Assembly (NCBI GenBank): GCA_002309375.1
Contig: DBXK01000014.1
Span: 33,457-70,218, forward strand
Direction: 5' to 3'
Source: Christensenella sp. UBA1214
GTDB lineage: Bacteria > Bacillota > Clostridia > Christensenellales > CAG-138
DNA: 36,762 nucleotides
Below, piece after piece: positions 1 through 7,774 of the stretch (the first letter of the stretch is position 1; every line of letters starts with the position of its first letter). The notes below the pieces were generated by a model. It was not told the DNA's origin, made no database searches, and saw only the letters and a program-made list of their open reading frames with translations. Position numbers and translations under genes: made by a program.

Positions 1-281
1 CCCGCAACGAAGCCATAGGCCGCAAGCTCGAAGGTCATTGCAGCGGCGTTCGGGAAAAGCGGCGGGAAGCCGAAGAGCAGGCTGCGCGTCACGGGCAGAA
101 GGAAGCCGACGAAGGCGCCGTATTTCCAGCCCAGCACGAGCGAGCAAAGGAGCACCGGAAGGTGCATCGGGCAAAGGCTTTTGCCGATCTCAGGGATCTG
201 CCCCGTGACGAACGGAAGCACGAGCCCGATCGCGAAAAACATCGCCGCGAGCACAAGATTTCTGACTTTTTCGTTTCTCAT
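1..281 (-). CDS. ECF transporter S component (partial, C-terminus off window)
   Basis: The reading frame is open from an ATG at 279-281 to the left edge (93 codons), so only the N-terminal half is present. The translation is a hydrophobic membrane protein. It has a first helix at about residues 8-26, a loop with KSLCPMHLPVLLCSLVLG, then GWKYGAFVGFLLPVTRSLLFG and a proline-rich PPLFPNAA turn leading into another helix. This is the typical look of the substrate-binding S component of energy-coupling factor vitamin transporters, which work with an EcfA-EcfA'-EcfT module not seen here. The vitamin cannot be assigned. The gene lies 43 nt downstream of the aldo/keto reductase on the same strand, and a strong hairpin (293-317) fills that gap. 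Family call is fairly sure; substrate is unknown. Confidence 0.72.
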   Translation of the reverse strand, partial: MRNEKVRNLVLAAMFFAIGLVLPFVTGQIPEIGKSLCPMHLPVLLCSLVLGWKYGAFVGFLLPVTRSLLFGFPPLFPNAAAMTFELAAYGFVA

Positions 282-292
282 TTCAAATACAG

Positions 293-317
293 CCCCGCCG
301 GGAGCGAACCGGCGGGG
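293..317 (-). terminator. GC-rich hairpin between reductase and ECF gene
   Basis: CCCCGCCGG (293-301) and CCGGCGGGG (309-317) form a perfect 9-bp stem with a 7-nt loop. On the minus strand it lies between the reductase stop (325) and the ECF start (281). The downstream tract is only weakly T-rich (CTGTATTTG), so it may be a weak terminator or an attenuator, or it may affect translation of the ECF gene, which lacks a clear Shine-Dalgarno. Confidence 0.5.
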
Positions 318-324
318 ATCCTTA

Positions 325-1422
325 TCAATCCTCTTTGACGGCTTCGCGAAGCTCTTCCATGACCTTCGGGATCTCGATCCCCTGCGGGCAGAGCGCAGCG
401 CAGGCGCCGCAGCCGATGCAGTCCTTCGCGTTCGGCTCCTGCTTTTCGATCGCCTTCGCGGCATGCCGTCCGTTGAGCTTGAATTTATTGTAGATCTCCA
501 TCATCTCGGGGATGTTGATGCCCATCGGACAGTCGTCCACGCAGTAACGGCAGCCGGTGCAGGGCACGGAGACCTGCTTCTTATAGCGTTCGCAGACTTC
601 GAGCAGCAGCGCGGTATCCTCATCGCTCAGCGCTTCGCCTTCGGTGAAGGTCTTCGCGTTGTCCTCCGCCTGCTCGAGGGTGGACATGCCGCTCAATATG
701 ACCTTGACGTTCGGGAGCCTCATCAGGAAGCGGAACGCCCAGGAGGGCAGGCTCCAATCGGGATGGACGGCCTTGAGCTCCGCTTCGGTATCCGGAGTGA
801 GCTTCGCGAGGCGGCCGCCGCGCACGGGCTCCATGACGACGACGGGGATGCCGGCTTCGGTCAGGATCTCATACTGCTCCTTGCCGTGCTGCAGAGTCCA
901 GTCCATGTAATTGAGCTGGATCTGAGTGAAATCCCAGTCGTTCGCCGCGACGAAGCGGCGGAGCGTATCGAGCGAGCCGTGGAAGGAGAAGCCGAGGTGA
1001 CGGATCCTGCCGAGCTTCTTCTGCTCCCGGAAATAATCAAGCGCGCCTTCGTTCAGATAGCCGTCCGCATTGCTGTCGCCGACGGCGTGGAGAAGGTAGA
1101 AGTCGACGTAGTCGGTGTCAAGCTTTTTGAGCTGCTCTTCAAACACCTCCGTCGGCGCTTTACCGACGAAATAGGGGAATTTGGTGGCAAGACGGAAGCT
1201 TTCGCGCGGGTATTTCTTCATCGCTTTGCCGAGGAAGCTTTCCGATTCGCCGCCGTGATAGACGTAGGCCGTGTCAAAGTAGTTCACTCCGCTGTTGTAG
1301 AGGCGATCGATGATCGCGGCAGCGGCGTCGAAATCGATCTTCTTCTCATCATTGACGGGCAGACGCATGTTGCCCATGCCGAGGCAGGAGATCTCCTCCC
1401 CGCAGAATAGTTTGGTCTTCAT
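325..1422 (-). CDS. Aldo/keto reductase with C-terminal 4Fe-4S ferredoxin domain
   Basis: A 365-aa protein with an aldo/keto reductase TIM barrel at about residues 1-270. The catalytic tetrad is visible as D50 and Y55 (FDTAYVYHGG), K81 (ATKF) and H112 (YLLHAVGD). A C-terminal extension holds two cysteine clusters, CTGCRYCVDDCPMGINIP and CIGCGACAALCPQGIEIP, expected to bind two 4Fe-4S clusters. This architecture is common in anaerobic Clostridia, where electrons may come from ferredoxin-type donors as well as NAD(P)H. The substrate is unknown. The start is set by AAGGAG upstream of the ATG. It sits 37 nt behind the small zinc-ribbon gene and may be co-transcribed with it. Confidence 0.93.
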   Translation of the reverse strand: MKTKLFCGEEISCLGMGNMRLPVNDEKKIDFDAAAAIIDRLYNSGVNYFDTAYVYHGGESESFLGKAMKKYPRESFRLATKFPYFVGKAPTEVFEEQLKKLDTDYVDFYLLHAVGDSNADGYLNEGALDYFREQKKLGRIRHLGFSFHGSLDTLRRFVAANDWDFTQIQLNYMDWTLQHGKEQYEILTEAGIPVVVMEPVRGGRLAKLTPDTEAELKAVHPDWSLPSWAFRFLMRLPNVKVILSGMSTLEQAEDNAKTFTEGEALSDEDTALLLEVCERYKKQVSVPCTGCRYCVDDCPMGINIPEMMEIYNKFKLNGRHAAKAIEKQEPNAKDCIGCGACAALCPQGIEIPKVMEELREAVKED

Positions 1423-1459
1423 ATCAAAATCACTCCTTGTGATAATTTAATCAAGCTGT

Positions 1460-1690
1460 TTATCTTGAATAACGGGAACCGGCGTCGTGGCTCCATTCTT
1501 TGTTCGTATCTTCCTGAATGTAGGATTTCACGATCGCGCCGCAGTCGAGGCAAAGATCGGAATAGACCTGCGCAATGCCTGTCCAGAGCGTGCCGCGGGT
1601 GTACCTGAGGCCGACGCAGCCGGTGTCGACGGTCTTTCCCCAGGCAACATGCTTTTCGATGTTTTCACTTCCGCAATAGGGGCATTTCAT
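1460..1690 (-). CDS. Small zinc-ribbon protein
   Basis: A 76-aa soluble protein of unknown function. An N-terminal CPYCGS pair and a later CLDCGA pair, about 40 residues apart, form a likely four-cysteine zinc ribbon. I chose the internal ATG at 1688-1690 over the ATG at 1721-1723. GGAGG lies 7 nt before the internal ATG, and the longer start would overlap the -10 element of the promoter at 1725-1753. It is the first gene of a possible minus-strand unit with the aldo/keto reductase. It could act as a redox or metal-binding accessory protein, but nothing in the sequence shows that. Confidence 0.7.
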   Translation of the reverse strand: MKCPYCGSENIEKHVAWGKTVDTGCVGLRYTRGTLWTGIAQVYSDLCLDCGAIVKSYIQEDTNKEWSHDAGSRYSR

Positions 1691-1724
1691 TTCGTTTACC
1701 TCCGAAACGTATTTCATCATCATA

Positions 1725-1753
1725 ATTGTACCATAATATATCGGTCAATGCAA
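1725..1753 (-). promoter_or_regulatory. Promoter for zinc-ribbon / aldo-keto reductase unit
   Basis: On the minus strand TTGCAT (1748-1753) is followed after exactly 17 nt by TACAAT (1725-1730). The -10 is preceded by TATGG, an extended -10 pattern that recurs in this window. Confidence 0.65.
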
Positions 1754-1869
1754 ACAAAATCGGAGTCATTTTCAAAAACCGACGCTTTTCGCAAAAAGCT
1801 CGCGGAGTGCATACATATTAAAAAAGAAGCGTGGGAATGCTGAATCCGAAAAAACTTCGGAGGATGGAT

Positions 1870-3384
1870 ATGTCAAAAATCGTGATTATCGGCGGGGGCG
1901 TTTCCGGCCTTGCCTGCGGCATCTATTCGCTCCTTGCGGGGCACAGCGCCGTCATCGTGGAGAAAAACCGCTTTCCCGGCGGGAACCTGACCGGTTGGGA
2001 CAGGCAAGGATTCCATATCGACAACTGCATACACTGGCTTTGCGGCACGAACCCAGCATCGGAAATGAACACCGTCTGGCGCGAGCTCGGTGCGCTCGGC
2101 GATGTGCCGGTGCATATCGGCGAAAGCCTTTATACCTGTGAATACGGGGGAAAGCGGCTATCGCTGTACAGTGATCTCGAACGTCTGCGGCGGGAGATGC
2201 TTGCCCTTTCGCCGGAGGATGAACGCGAAACCGAAAAACTGATCCGCGCCGTGCGGGCCGTTCAGGGCTTTTCGGGGATCGCCGGAGCGGAGCACAACGA
2301 ACGCTCGGGCTTTGCCGCACGGGCTGCAGCACTGCCGCTGCTCCTTCGGTATTACCGCATGACGGCGGGGGAACTTGCGAAGCGCTTCCGCCATCCGCTA
2401 ATCAAAAGGTTCCTGATCTCGTTTTTGAGCGAAGGCTTCGGCTCGCTCGGACTGATCTTCGTGATGGCGGATTTCTGCGGCCATAATGCCGGCGTGCCGG
2501 AGGGCGGCTCGACGGCGATGGCGGAGCGGATCGCTATGCGCTTTGCAGGCCTCGGCGGTAAGCTGCTGACGGGCAGGGAAGCGGTGAAGCTCAAACTGAA
2601 CGGGGGCCGTGCGGACACATTGATCCTCGACAGCGGGGAGGAACTGCAGGCGGATCTCTTCGTGCTTGCCGCCGATCCTGCCGCCGTGTTTGGCAAGCTG
2701 ATCCCGGGTCCCGTTCCGGCGCAGATTGCACGGCTGATCGCCGACAGCAGGCTCTTCCGATTTTCAAGCTGGCACTGCGCTTTCGCCTGTGAATGCGAAA
2801 AACTGCCGTTTACCGGAGATTTTATCCTCCGGATACCCTCCGGCCCGGAGGCGCGGAGCAATATCGCTCTGAGGGAGTTTTCACATGAGCCCGGTTTTGC
2901 GCCGCCGGGAAAGAACATCATCCAAACGCTTGCCCTGCTCGGCGAAGCGGATGCACGCCGGCTCATCGCGCTTTCAAAAGACAAGGCGGCGTATGAAAAA
3001 AAGAAGGAGGAGCTCTCGGGATCGGCAAGGAAAGCGATCGAAGAAGCTTTCCCGCAGCTCACCGGCAGGCTCAGCCTTCTCGACGTCTGGACGCCTGCGT
3101 CGTATCGCCGCTATTTCGGCTCCGAATTCGGCTCATACATGAGCTTTGCATTCTCATCCCGCTTCCTTCCGAGGGCTGTATCCGGAAAGGTCAGGGGTCT
3201 CAAAAACGTACTTCTCGCAACGCAGTGGCAGCAGCCGCCGGGAGGGCTGCCGATCGCCGCATCGGCCGGGAAACGGGCGGCGGAAAGCGCGGACCGGCTT
3301 TTGCGCGGTTTTGAAGGAGAAGATATCGGATTTGCTAATACCGGAGGGAAATTATATCCAACAAAATCCGCAAATACATATTGA
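1870..3384 (+). CDS. FAD-dependent oxidoreductase, phytoene dehydrogenase-like (COG1233 type)
   Basis: A 504-aa flavoprotein. The N-terminus carries the dinucleotide-binding motif IIGGGVSGLACG, followed by VEKNRFPGGNLTGW, the usual FAD contact region of the CrtI/carotenoid isomerase/amine oxidase superfamily. A C-terminal FAD-binding segment (QWQQPPGGLPIAASAGKRAA) is also recognisable. The start is the ATG at 1870 because GGAGG at 1859-1863 lies 6 nt upstream. A longer frame from 1831 has no ribosome binding site. No carotenoid genes are nearby, so a desaturase role on carotenoids is not supported. Related proteins in anaerobes act on other lipids or remain uncharacterised. The stop codon overlaps the -35 element of the next promoter. 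Confidence 0.85.
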   Translation: MSKIVIIGGGVSGLACGIYSLLAGHSAVIVEKNRFPGGNLTGWDRQGFHIDNCIHWLCGTNPASEMNTVWRELGALGDVPVHIGESLYTCEYGGKRLSLYSDLERLRREMLALSPEDERETEKLIRAVRAVQGFSGIAGAEHNERSGFAARAAALPLLLRYYRMTAGELAKRFRHPLIKRFLISFLSEGFGSLGLIFVMADFCGHNAGVPEGGSTAMAERIAMRFAGLGGKLLTGREAVKLKLNGGRADTLILDSGEELQADLFVLAADPAAVFGKLIPGPVPAQIARLIADSRLFRFSSWHCAFACECEKLPFTGDFILRIPSGPEARSNIALREFSHEPGFAPPGKNIIQTLALLGEADARRLIALSKDKAAYEKKKEELSGSARKAIEEAFPQLTGRLSLLDVWTPASYRRYFGSEFGSYMSFAFSSRFLPRAVSGKVRGLKNVLLATQWQQPPGGLPIAASAGKRAAESADRLLRGFEGEDIGFANTGGKLYPTKSANTY

Positions 3385-3409
3385 CAATCGCTCCGAAAGG
3401 TTGTATTAT
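3381..3409 (+). promoter_or_regulatory. Strong promoter for small peptide gene 1
   Basis: TTGACA (3381-3386), a 17-nt spacer and TATTAT (3404-3409) form a near-consensus sigma-70-type promoter overlapping the stop of the preceding gene. It would give a leader of about 165 nt before the peptide start at 3582. That leader contains a small hairpin (GCGCTC/GAGCGC, 3473-3490). Confidence 0.8.
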
Positions 3410-3581
3410 AACTCAGAACGTTAATAGTGATTTTTTATGCCTTGTTTCCGTTCGTTCCGCAGCGTGTCGCGAGCGCTCGAATCGGAGCGCCAGCAGCAGG
3501 GCGTGAAGATAAATATTTTTTCACAAACTCGAAGGCAGCGCTTCATTCAAGCGCGCACAGCCCGCGAAAGGAGGGAAAACC

Positions 3582-3716
3582 GTGAAAACGAAGTACGAAG
3601 AACTCAAAATGGAAGTCATCCGCTTTGAAAAGCATGACGTCATCACCGATTCTCAGCCCAGCGGCAACGACGATATCGGCGTCGACAGCATCGAAGATGA
3701 GGATGAAGAAGCGTAA
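3582..3716 (+). CDS. Small acidic peptide 1 (KMEVI...ITDS family)
   Basis: A 44-aa frame starting at GTG behind a strong ribosome binding site (AAAGGAGGG, 3567-3575) and ending at TAA. It has no signal peptide, membrane helix or cysteine. The N-terminal half is basic (MKTKYEELK, with GTG read as Met), then KMEVIRFEKHDVITDS, then a very acidic tail (NDDIGVDSIEDEDEEA). It aligns without gaps to the peptide at 7552 over the first 24 residues (13 identical: M1, K2, Y5, K9-I13, D19, I21-S24). Both also share NDDI-x-[VI]-D in the tail. It has its own promoter and terminator, so it is probably expressed alone. The function is unknown. The layout resembles a leader plus variable tail, but no modifying enzyme is in the window. 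Confidence 0.72.
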   Translation: MKTKYEELKMEVIRFEKHDVITDSQPSGNDDIGVDSIEDEDEEA

Positions 3717-3732
3717 TAATCGAATGGACCTT

Positions 3733-3765
3733 AGCCACTGCTTCCGGGCAGTGGCTTTTCTTATG
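3733..3765 (+). terminator. Terminator after small peptide gene 1
   Basis: AGCCACTGC (3733-3741) and GCAGTGGCT (3748-3756) form a 9-bp stem with a 6-nt loop followed by TTTCTTAT, 17 nt after the peptide stop. Confidence 0.85.
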
Positions 3766-3808
3766 GACTCAGCACAGAAAACTTCATATATATATAAGTA
3801 TTAATAGC

Positions 3809-3837
3809 TTGACATTTAAAAAGCATTGTTGTATCAT
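3809..3837 (+). promoter_or_regulatory. Strong promoter for the cohesin scaffold gene
   Basis: TTGACA (3809-3814), a 17-nt spacer and TATCAT (3832-3837) lie in an AT-rich pocket (3785-3840) that stands out from the GC-rich surroundings. The transcript would start near 3844. Confidence 0.82.
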
Positions 3838-3843
3838 ATACTT

Positions 3844-4077
3844 TGGTTTAAAGTGCACATTTGTGTGCTTAAAATATGCGCAGTATACGCGGAAACGCTG
3901 GCCGGCCGGCACCGCTGCGGGCCGGATCCGCGTATTCATCCAAACCCTCCCGTGTTCCTCTTTATCCCGTGCCGGTCCGCCGGCGCAGCCCTTCCGCTGA
4001 AAAAGCGAAATCGTTTTCCAGGCCGCCCGCCAAATGAAACGGGCGGGAAAGGCTCAAAACTATAAAGGAGAAATAGT
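3844..4077 (+). promoter_or_regulatory. Long structured 5' leader of the scaffold gene
   Basis: About 230 nt lie between the predicted transcript start and the ATG at 4078, with no supported gene. The leader holds several short inverted repeats: GCACA/TGTGC at 3855-3868, GGCCGG palindromes around 3900-3926, and CCCGCC (4026-4031) with GGGCGG (4041-4046) just before the ribosome binding site AAAGGAG. None is followed by a T tract, so these look like mRNA leader structure rather than terminators. No known riboswitch is recognisable by eye. Confidence 0.45.
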
Positions 4078-7000
4078 ATGAAGAGATTCCTCTCGGTGCT
4101 TCTTGCTGTTGTAATGACGCTTGCTCTCGCAGTGCCCGCAATGGCGGAAATCCAGAACCACAAGGTCACTCCTTTGGAGACTCCGAACATCTATGTCACT
4201 ACCGACAAAGAATCGGTTCCCCAGGGTGAAACCTTCACCATGGCGGTCAACCTTTCCGGCGACTATCAGGCGACCGCGCTTACCATCAGGGTTTTCTATG
4301 ATGAAGAAAAGCTTGAATATGTTGATGGCTCTGTAGCAAAGGGCGAAGTCCTGCAGGCAGTTCAGCGCGCAGGCGGTATGGCCCTTGCAGAACAGGGCAC
4401 CACGCTCGGCGCCGTTGTTTCCTGCTCCGCAATGATCTTTACGGCAGGCAACAGCTTCAGCGCTACCGGCGTCGTTTATTCCTGCTCTTTCAGAGTCAAG
4501 GAAGACGTTGAAGTCGGCGAAGTCATCAGCTTCGAGCCCGACATCGATGAATTCACCATGCTCGAGGTCGGCGAGACCATCGCTACCCCGATCGAGCACA
4601 CCACCGCCGGCGCGAGCATCACCGTTGCCGCACCGCCCGAGGGCGTTTTCATCAAGGCTGTCCCGAGCAAGACCGAAGTTGAGGGCGGCGAGACCTTCAC
4701 CGTTCAGATCACCATCTCCGGCGATTACGCTGCCGGCGAGCTCGACGTCAAGCTCCCCTTTGACAACACTCTCTTCTCCGTCGGCACCATCACCAACGGC
4801 GAAGTTCTCGAAGAGGCTGACGATCTTGGCCATACGATCAAGATCACCACTCCGAACAATAATACCGTCAGGATCCGCGCTTACAACGGAGACGAAGCTT
4901 TCAGCGCGACCGGCGTGATCGCAACGATCGAATTCACCGTGATCGCAGAGGAGAGCGCATCCTATAATTTCCTTCCCACCGTATCCACCTTTGCGGATAT
5001 GGATGAGAATGACATCGAGAACACCGTTGCCGGCGCGACCGTTAACATCACCGTAAACGTCGAGCCCGAGGATGTCGTTTTCCACGTCACCCCCAGCAAG
5101 GATCTCGTTGCTCCCGGCGAGACCTTCACCGTCGAACTCTCCATCACCGGCACTTATGCGGCTCACTCCATCACCTGGCGTCTGCTGTATGATCCCGAGC
5201 TCTTCGAGTGCGTATCCTATGAAGAAGGCGCCGTCCTCGATGCAGCCCGCGATAACGGCGGCAGCGTACTGAGCCAGATCAACGAGAGCAACGTCGGCGT
5301 CGTCATCATCATGCCGACCGATGCTCTTACCGCGACCGGCACCATCCTCACCGCGACCTTCACCGTTAAGGAAGGCGCAACCGGCACCTACGAGTTCATG
5401 CCCGAGGTCGACACCTTCCTCAACTATCCGACCGGCGGCAGCGGAACCGAGATCGAATACGAGCTCGAGGGCGGCACCGTCACCATCGGCGAGCCCCAGC
5501 CCGTTGTATTCACCGCGACCGCCAGCAAGGAAGAAGTCGAAGTCGGCGAGACCTTCACCGTTGAGCTTGCTCTCTCCGGCGAATATGCGGGTCACTCCAT
5601 CACCTGGCGTCTGCTGTATGATCCCGAGCTGTTCGAGTGCGTATCCTTCGAAGAAGGCGCCGTTCTCGATGCGGCCCGCGACAACGGCGGCAGCGTGCTG
5701 AGCCAGATCAACGAGAACAACGTCGGCGTCGTCATCATCATGCCGACCGATGCTCTCACCGCAGAAGGCACGATCCTCACCGCGACCTTCACCGTCAAGG
5801 AAGGCGCAAGCGGTTCCTACGAGTTCATGCCCGAGGTCGACACCTTCCTCAACTATCCGACCGGCGGCAACGGAACCGAGATCGAATACGAGCTCGAAGG
5901 CAGCACCGTCACCATCACCGCACCTGCGACCTATGAGATCACCTTCAAGGTCGACGGTCAGGATGACGTCGTCATCACCGTCAACGCAGGCGAGACTCCG
6001 GAGTACCCCTATGGCACTCCCATCAAGCAGGCAGACGCTCAGTACACCTACACCTTCGCAGGCTGGGATCCTGAGATCGTTCCCGCGGCCGAGGATGCGA
6101 CCTACACCGCAGTCTGGGATCAGATCGTCAACAAGTACACCGTAACCTGGATCATCGACGATCAGCAGGAGACCCAGGAATACGAGTACGGCGAGACTCC
6201 GACCCATGAAGATCCCGTGAAGGAGGGCTACACCTTCACCGGCTGGGATCCCGAGATCGTCGCTGTGACCGAGAATGCGACCTACACCGCGCAGTTCACC
6301 GTCAAGTCCTACAGGCTCACCATTTACTACCTGAACGAGGCGACCGGCTTTGCGATGCCCGGTGCGACCGCTGTATTTGCCGATATCGAATACGGCGCAG
6401 AGTACAGCTACACTTCCCCCGAGATCACCGGCTACCACCTCGTTGATGAGGCTCAGGCAGTTATCTCCGGCACGATGCCCGCACACAGCGTCGAGATCGA
6501 CGTCTACTACGCGATCAACGTTTACACCATCACGTTCGTGAATGAGGACGGCACCGAGCTGCAGACCGTCGAAGTTCAGCACGGCACGACGCCCGAATAC
6601 ACCGGCGAGACTCCCACCAAGGAGAACACCCAGTTTGCTCATTATGAGTTCATCGGCTGGACTCCCAACATCGTTCCCGCGACCGAGAATGTAACCTACA
6701 CCGCAGTCTTCGAAGAGACTCCCGCTCCTTACAGCGTCAAGTTCTATGTCAAGAACGACGTCCTTGCGACTGTCAACGCTTACTACCTCACCGAGGACGA
6801 TATGCCCGCCCAGGTCAACTGGTACGGCTATCAGTTCACCGGTTGGGATATGACCCTTGATGAGATCAACACCGCTCTTGAAAACGGCGACGTTGAAGTT
6901 CATGCGAACTTCGAGCCTCTCGCGAACACCTTCACCGTGACCATCCATTACCTCAATGAGGTCACCACGAAGGAATTCACCGAGAGCCGCTGGATCACCG

Positions 7001-7515
7001 TCAAGGCAAAGAGCCAGATCGGCAGCCAGTACTTCCAGTACTGGACCATGAACGGCGTTGTCATCAGCTACAGCCCGAGGGCCAACGTCCGTGTTGTTGA
7101 CGATTGCGATCTCGTTGCTGTCTATGGCGACGAAGCTCCCGCCGAAGTAACCGCTGTTGCGCAGCTCATGAAGGCAACTTATGCTGACAACAGGATCACC
7201 TTCCTCTTCTACTTCGCAGCACCCGACGGCGCTACGATCGATCAGGCCGGTATCTGGGCCTGCAACGGCGATGACTTCGAGTCCTACGGCGGAGTCCTTG
7301 ATGCAGATCACCACAGGTTCGAGCGTTTCTGCTCCATCAGCGACGCCACTCAGCCCGCGAGCTACACCTGGATCAAGACCAACGTTGCCGAGGGCGATAC
7401 CTGGTACGTCCGTCCGTTCATCACCTACACGCTGAACGGTGAGGAAACCACCTTCGTCGGCGGTATGATCAAGATCGTTGCCGGTACCGATTACGACATC
7501 GGCGACGCCAACTGA
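4078..7515 (+). CDS. Secreted scaffoldin-like protein: four cohesin-like domains plus InlB-B/Flg_new-type repeats
   Basis: An 1145-aa exported protein. A signal peptide (MKRFLSVLLAVVMTLALA, cleavage likely after AMA at residue 23) is followed by four domains of about 140 aa at residues 38-184, 190-326, 332-471 and 475-614. Each has the cohesin pattern: GETFTVxLxxSG near the start, LxYDPELFExV in the middle, ATFTVKEG and a closing G-x-TVTI strand. Domains 3 and 4 are nearly identical. Residues 618-945 hold repeats with FTGWDPEIV and ATYTAxW/F, typical of Listeria-Bacteroides repeats. The last 200 residues are unassigned. No SLH, LPxTG or C-terminal helix is seen, so the attachment mode is unknown. 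The gene downstream carries a dockerin, so a binding partner is plausible. Codon use is strongly biased, suggesting high expression. Confidence 0.85.
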   Translation: MKRFLSVLLAVVMTLALAVPAMAEIQNHKVTPLETPNIYVTTDKESVPQGETFTMAVNLSGDYQATALTIRVFYDEEKLEYVDGSVAKGEVLQAVQRAGGMALAEQGTTLGAVVSCSAMIFTAGNSFSATGVVYSCSFRVKEDVEVGEVISFEPDIDEFTMLEVGETIATPIEHTTAGASITVAAPPEGVFIKAVPSKTEVEGGETFTVQITISGDYAAGELDVKLPFDNTLFSVGTITNGEVLEEADDLGHTIKITTPNNNTVRIRAYNGDEAFSATGVIATIEFTVIAEESASYNFLPTVSTFADMDENDIENTVAGATVNITVNVEPEDVVFHVTPSKDLVAPGETFTVELSITGTYAAHSITWRLLYDPELFECVSYEEGAVLDAARDNGGSVLSQINESNVGVVIIMPTDALTATGTILTATFTVKEGATGTYEFMPEVDTFLNYPTGGSGTEIEYELEGGTVTIGEPQPVVFTATASKEEVEVGETFTVELALSGEYAGHSITWRLLYDPELFECVSFEEGAVLDAARDNGGSVLSQINENNVGVVIIMPTDALTAEGTILTATFTVKEGASGSYEFMPEVDTFLNYPTGGNGTEIEYELEGSTVTITAPATYEITFKVDGQDDVVITVNAGETPEYPYGTPIKQADAQYTYTFAGWDPEIVPAAEDATYTAVWDQIVNKYTVTWIIDDQQETQEYEYGETPTHEDPVKEGYTFTGWDPEIVAVTENATYTAQFTVKSYRLTIYYLNEATGFAMPGATAVFADIEYGAEYSYTSPEITGYHLVDEAQAVISGTMPAHSVEIDVYYAINVYTITFVNEDGTELQTVEVQHGTTPEYTGETPTKENTQFAHYEFIGWTPNIVPATENVTYTAVFEETPAPYSVKFYVKNDVLATVNAYYLTEDDMPAQVNWYGYQFTGWDMTLDEINTALENGDVEVHANFEPLANTFTVTIHYLNEVTTKEFTESRWITVKAKSQIGSQYFQYWTMNGVVISYSPRANVRVVDDCDLVAVYGDEAPAEVTAVAQLMKATYADNRITFLFYFAAPDGATIDQAGIWACNGDDFESYGGVLDADHHRFERFCSISDATQPASYTWIKTNVAEGDTWYVRPFITYTLNGEETTFVGGMIKIVAGTDYDIGDAN
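5075..5932 (+). repeat. Tandem 429-bp duplication encoding cohesin domains 3 and 4
   Basis: Two adjacent units of 143 codons are highly similar at the DNA level. For example the CACTCCATCACCTGGCGTCT block begins at 5164 and again at 5593, exactly 429 nt later. The units diverge mainly in their first 80-90 nt. They encode cohesin-like domains 3 and 4 of the scaffold protein. Confidence 0.9.
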
Positions 7516-7551
7516 TCAACAAGCTAAATTCTCGGAAAGGAGAACAACGTT

Positions 7552-7674
7552 ATGAAAAAGCAGTATAAGACCCCCAAGATGGAAGTCATCGATATCGATC
7601 GTCGTGACATCATCACCGATTCCACCGGTGAAGATGAGGGCGGCAACGGCAACGATGATATCAACATCGACTGA
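7552..7674 (+). CDS. Small acidic peptide 2 (KMEVI...ITDS family)
   Basis: A 40-aa frame with an ATG behind AAAGGAG (7536-7542), 36 nt after the scaffold gene stop and so probably on the same transcript. It has no signal peptide, membrane segment or cysteine. The N-terminus MKKQYKTPKMEVI and the segment RRDIITDS match the peptide at 3582 in the same register. The tail is rich in Gly, Asn, Asp and Glu (GEDEGGNGNDDINID). A hairpin follows. The function is unknown. It could be a precursor of a modified peptide, a regulator, or an adaptor for the neighbouring secreted proteins. Having two paralogues around one gene makes chance ORFs very unlikely. Confidence 0.72.
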   Translation: MKKQYKTPKMEVIDIDRRDIITDSTGEDEGGNGNDDINID

Positions 7675-7726
7675 TTGAATACTGCGCGCAAGCGCTCCAG
7701 TCAGGATTTACCCTTATGAACAGCGG

Positions 7727-7760
7727 CAGCGCCCGGCTTCGGCCGGGCGCTGCTCATTTT
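7727..7760 (+). terminator. Terminator-like hairpin after small peptide gene 2
   Basis: CAGCGCCCGGC (7727-7737), the tetraloop TTCG, and GCCGGGCGCTG (7742-7752) form a perfect 11-bp stem followed by CTCATTTT. The T tract is imperfect, so some read-through into the CAP-dockerin gene is possible. Confidence 0.75.
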
Positions 7761-7774
7761 ATCCGGTCCCGGAA

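Noticed and set aside
181..1410. Long plus-strand frame opposite the aldo/keto reductase
   Set aside because: The minus strand encodes a complete enzyme with catalytic and iron-sulfur motifs; the plus frame matches nothing and is a mirror artefact.
3437..3628. 63-codon plus-strand frame overlapping small peptide gene 1
   Set aside because: It has no ribosome binding site and is arginine-rich and featureless; the GTG frame at 3582 has a strong Shine-Dalgarno and a paralogue.
5075..5932. Tandem repeats as a possible CRISPR or satellite
   Set aside because: The 429-bp units are in-frame protein domains without spacers.
4060..7314. A 1084-codon open frame on the minus strand opposite the scaffold gene
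   Set aside because: It is a by-product of the strong codon bias of the scaffold gene. The minus frame lacks a ribosome binding site, and the plus protein has a signal peptide and known domains.
7552..7674. Lasso-peptide precursor reading of the small peptide (Y-x2-P leader motif)
   Set aside because: The Tyr-x2-Pro and a later Thr recall lasso leaders, but the Thr spacing is off by two, peptide 1 lacks the Pro, and no leader peptidase or cyclase gene is in the window.
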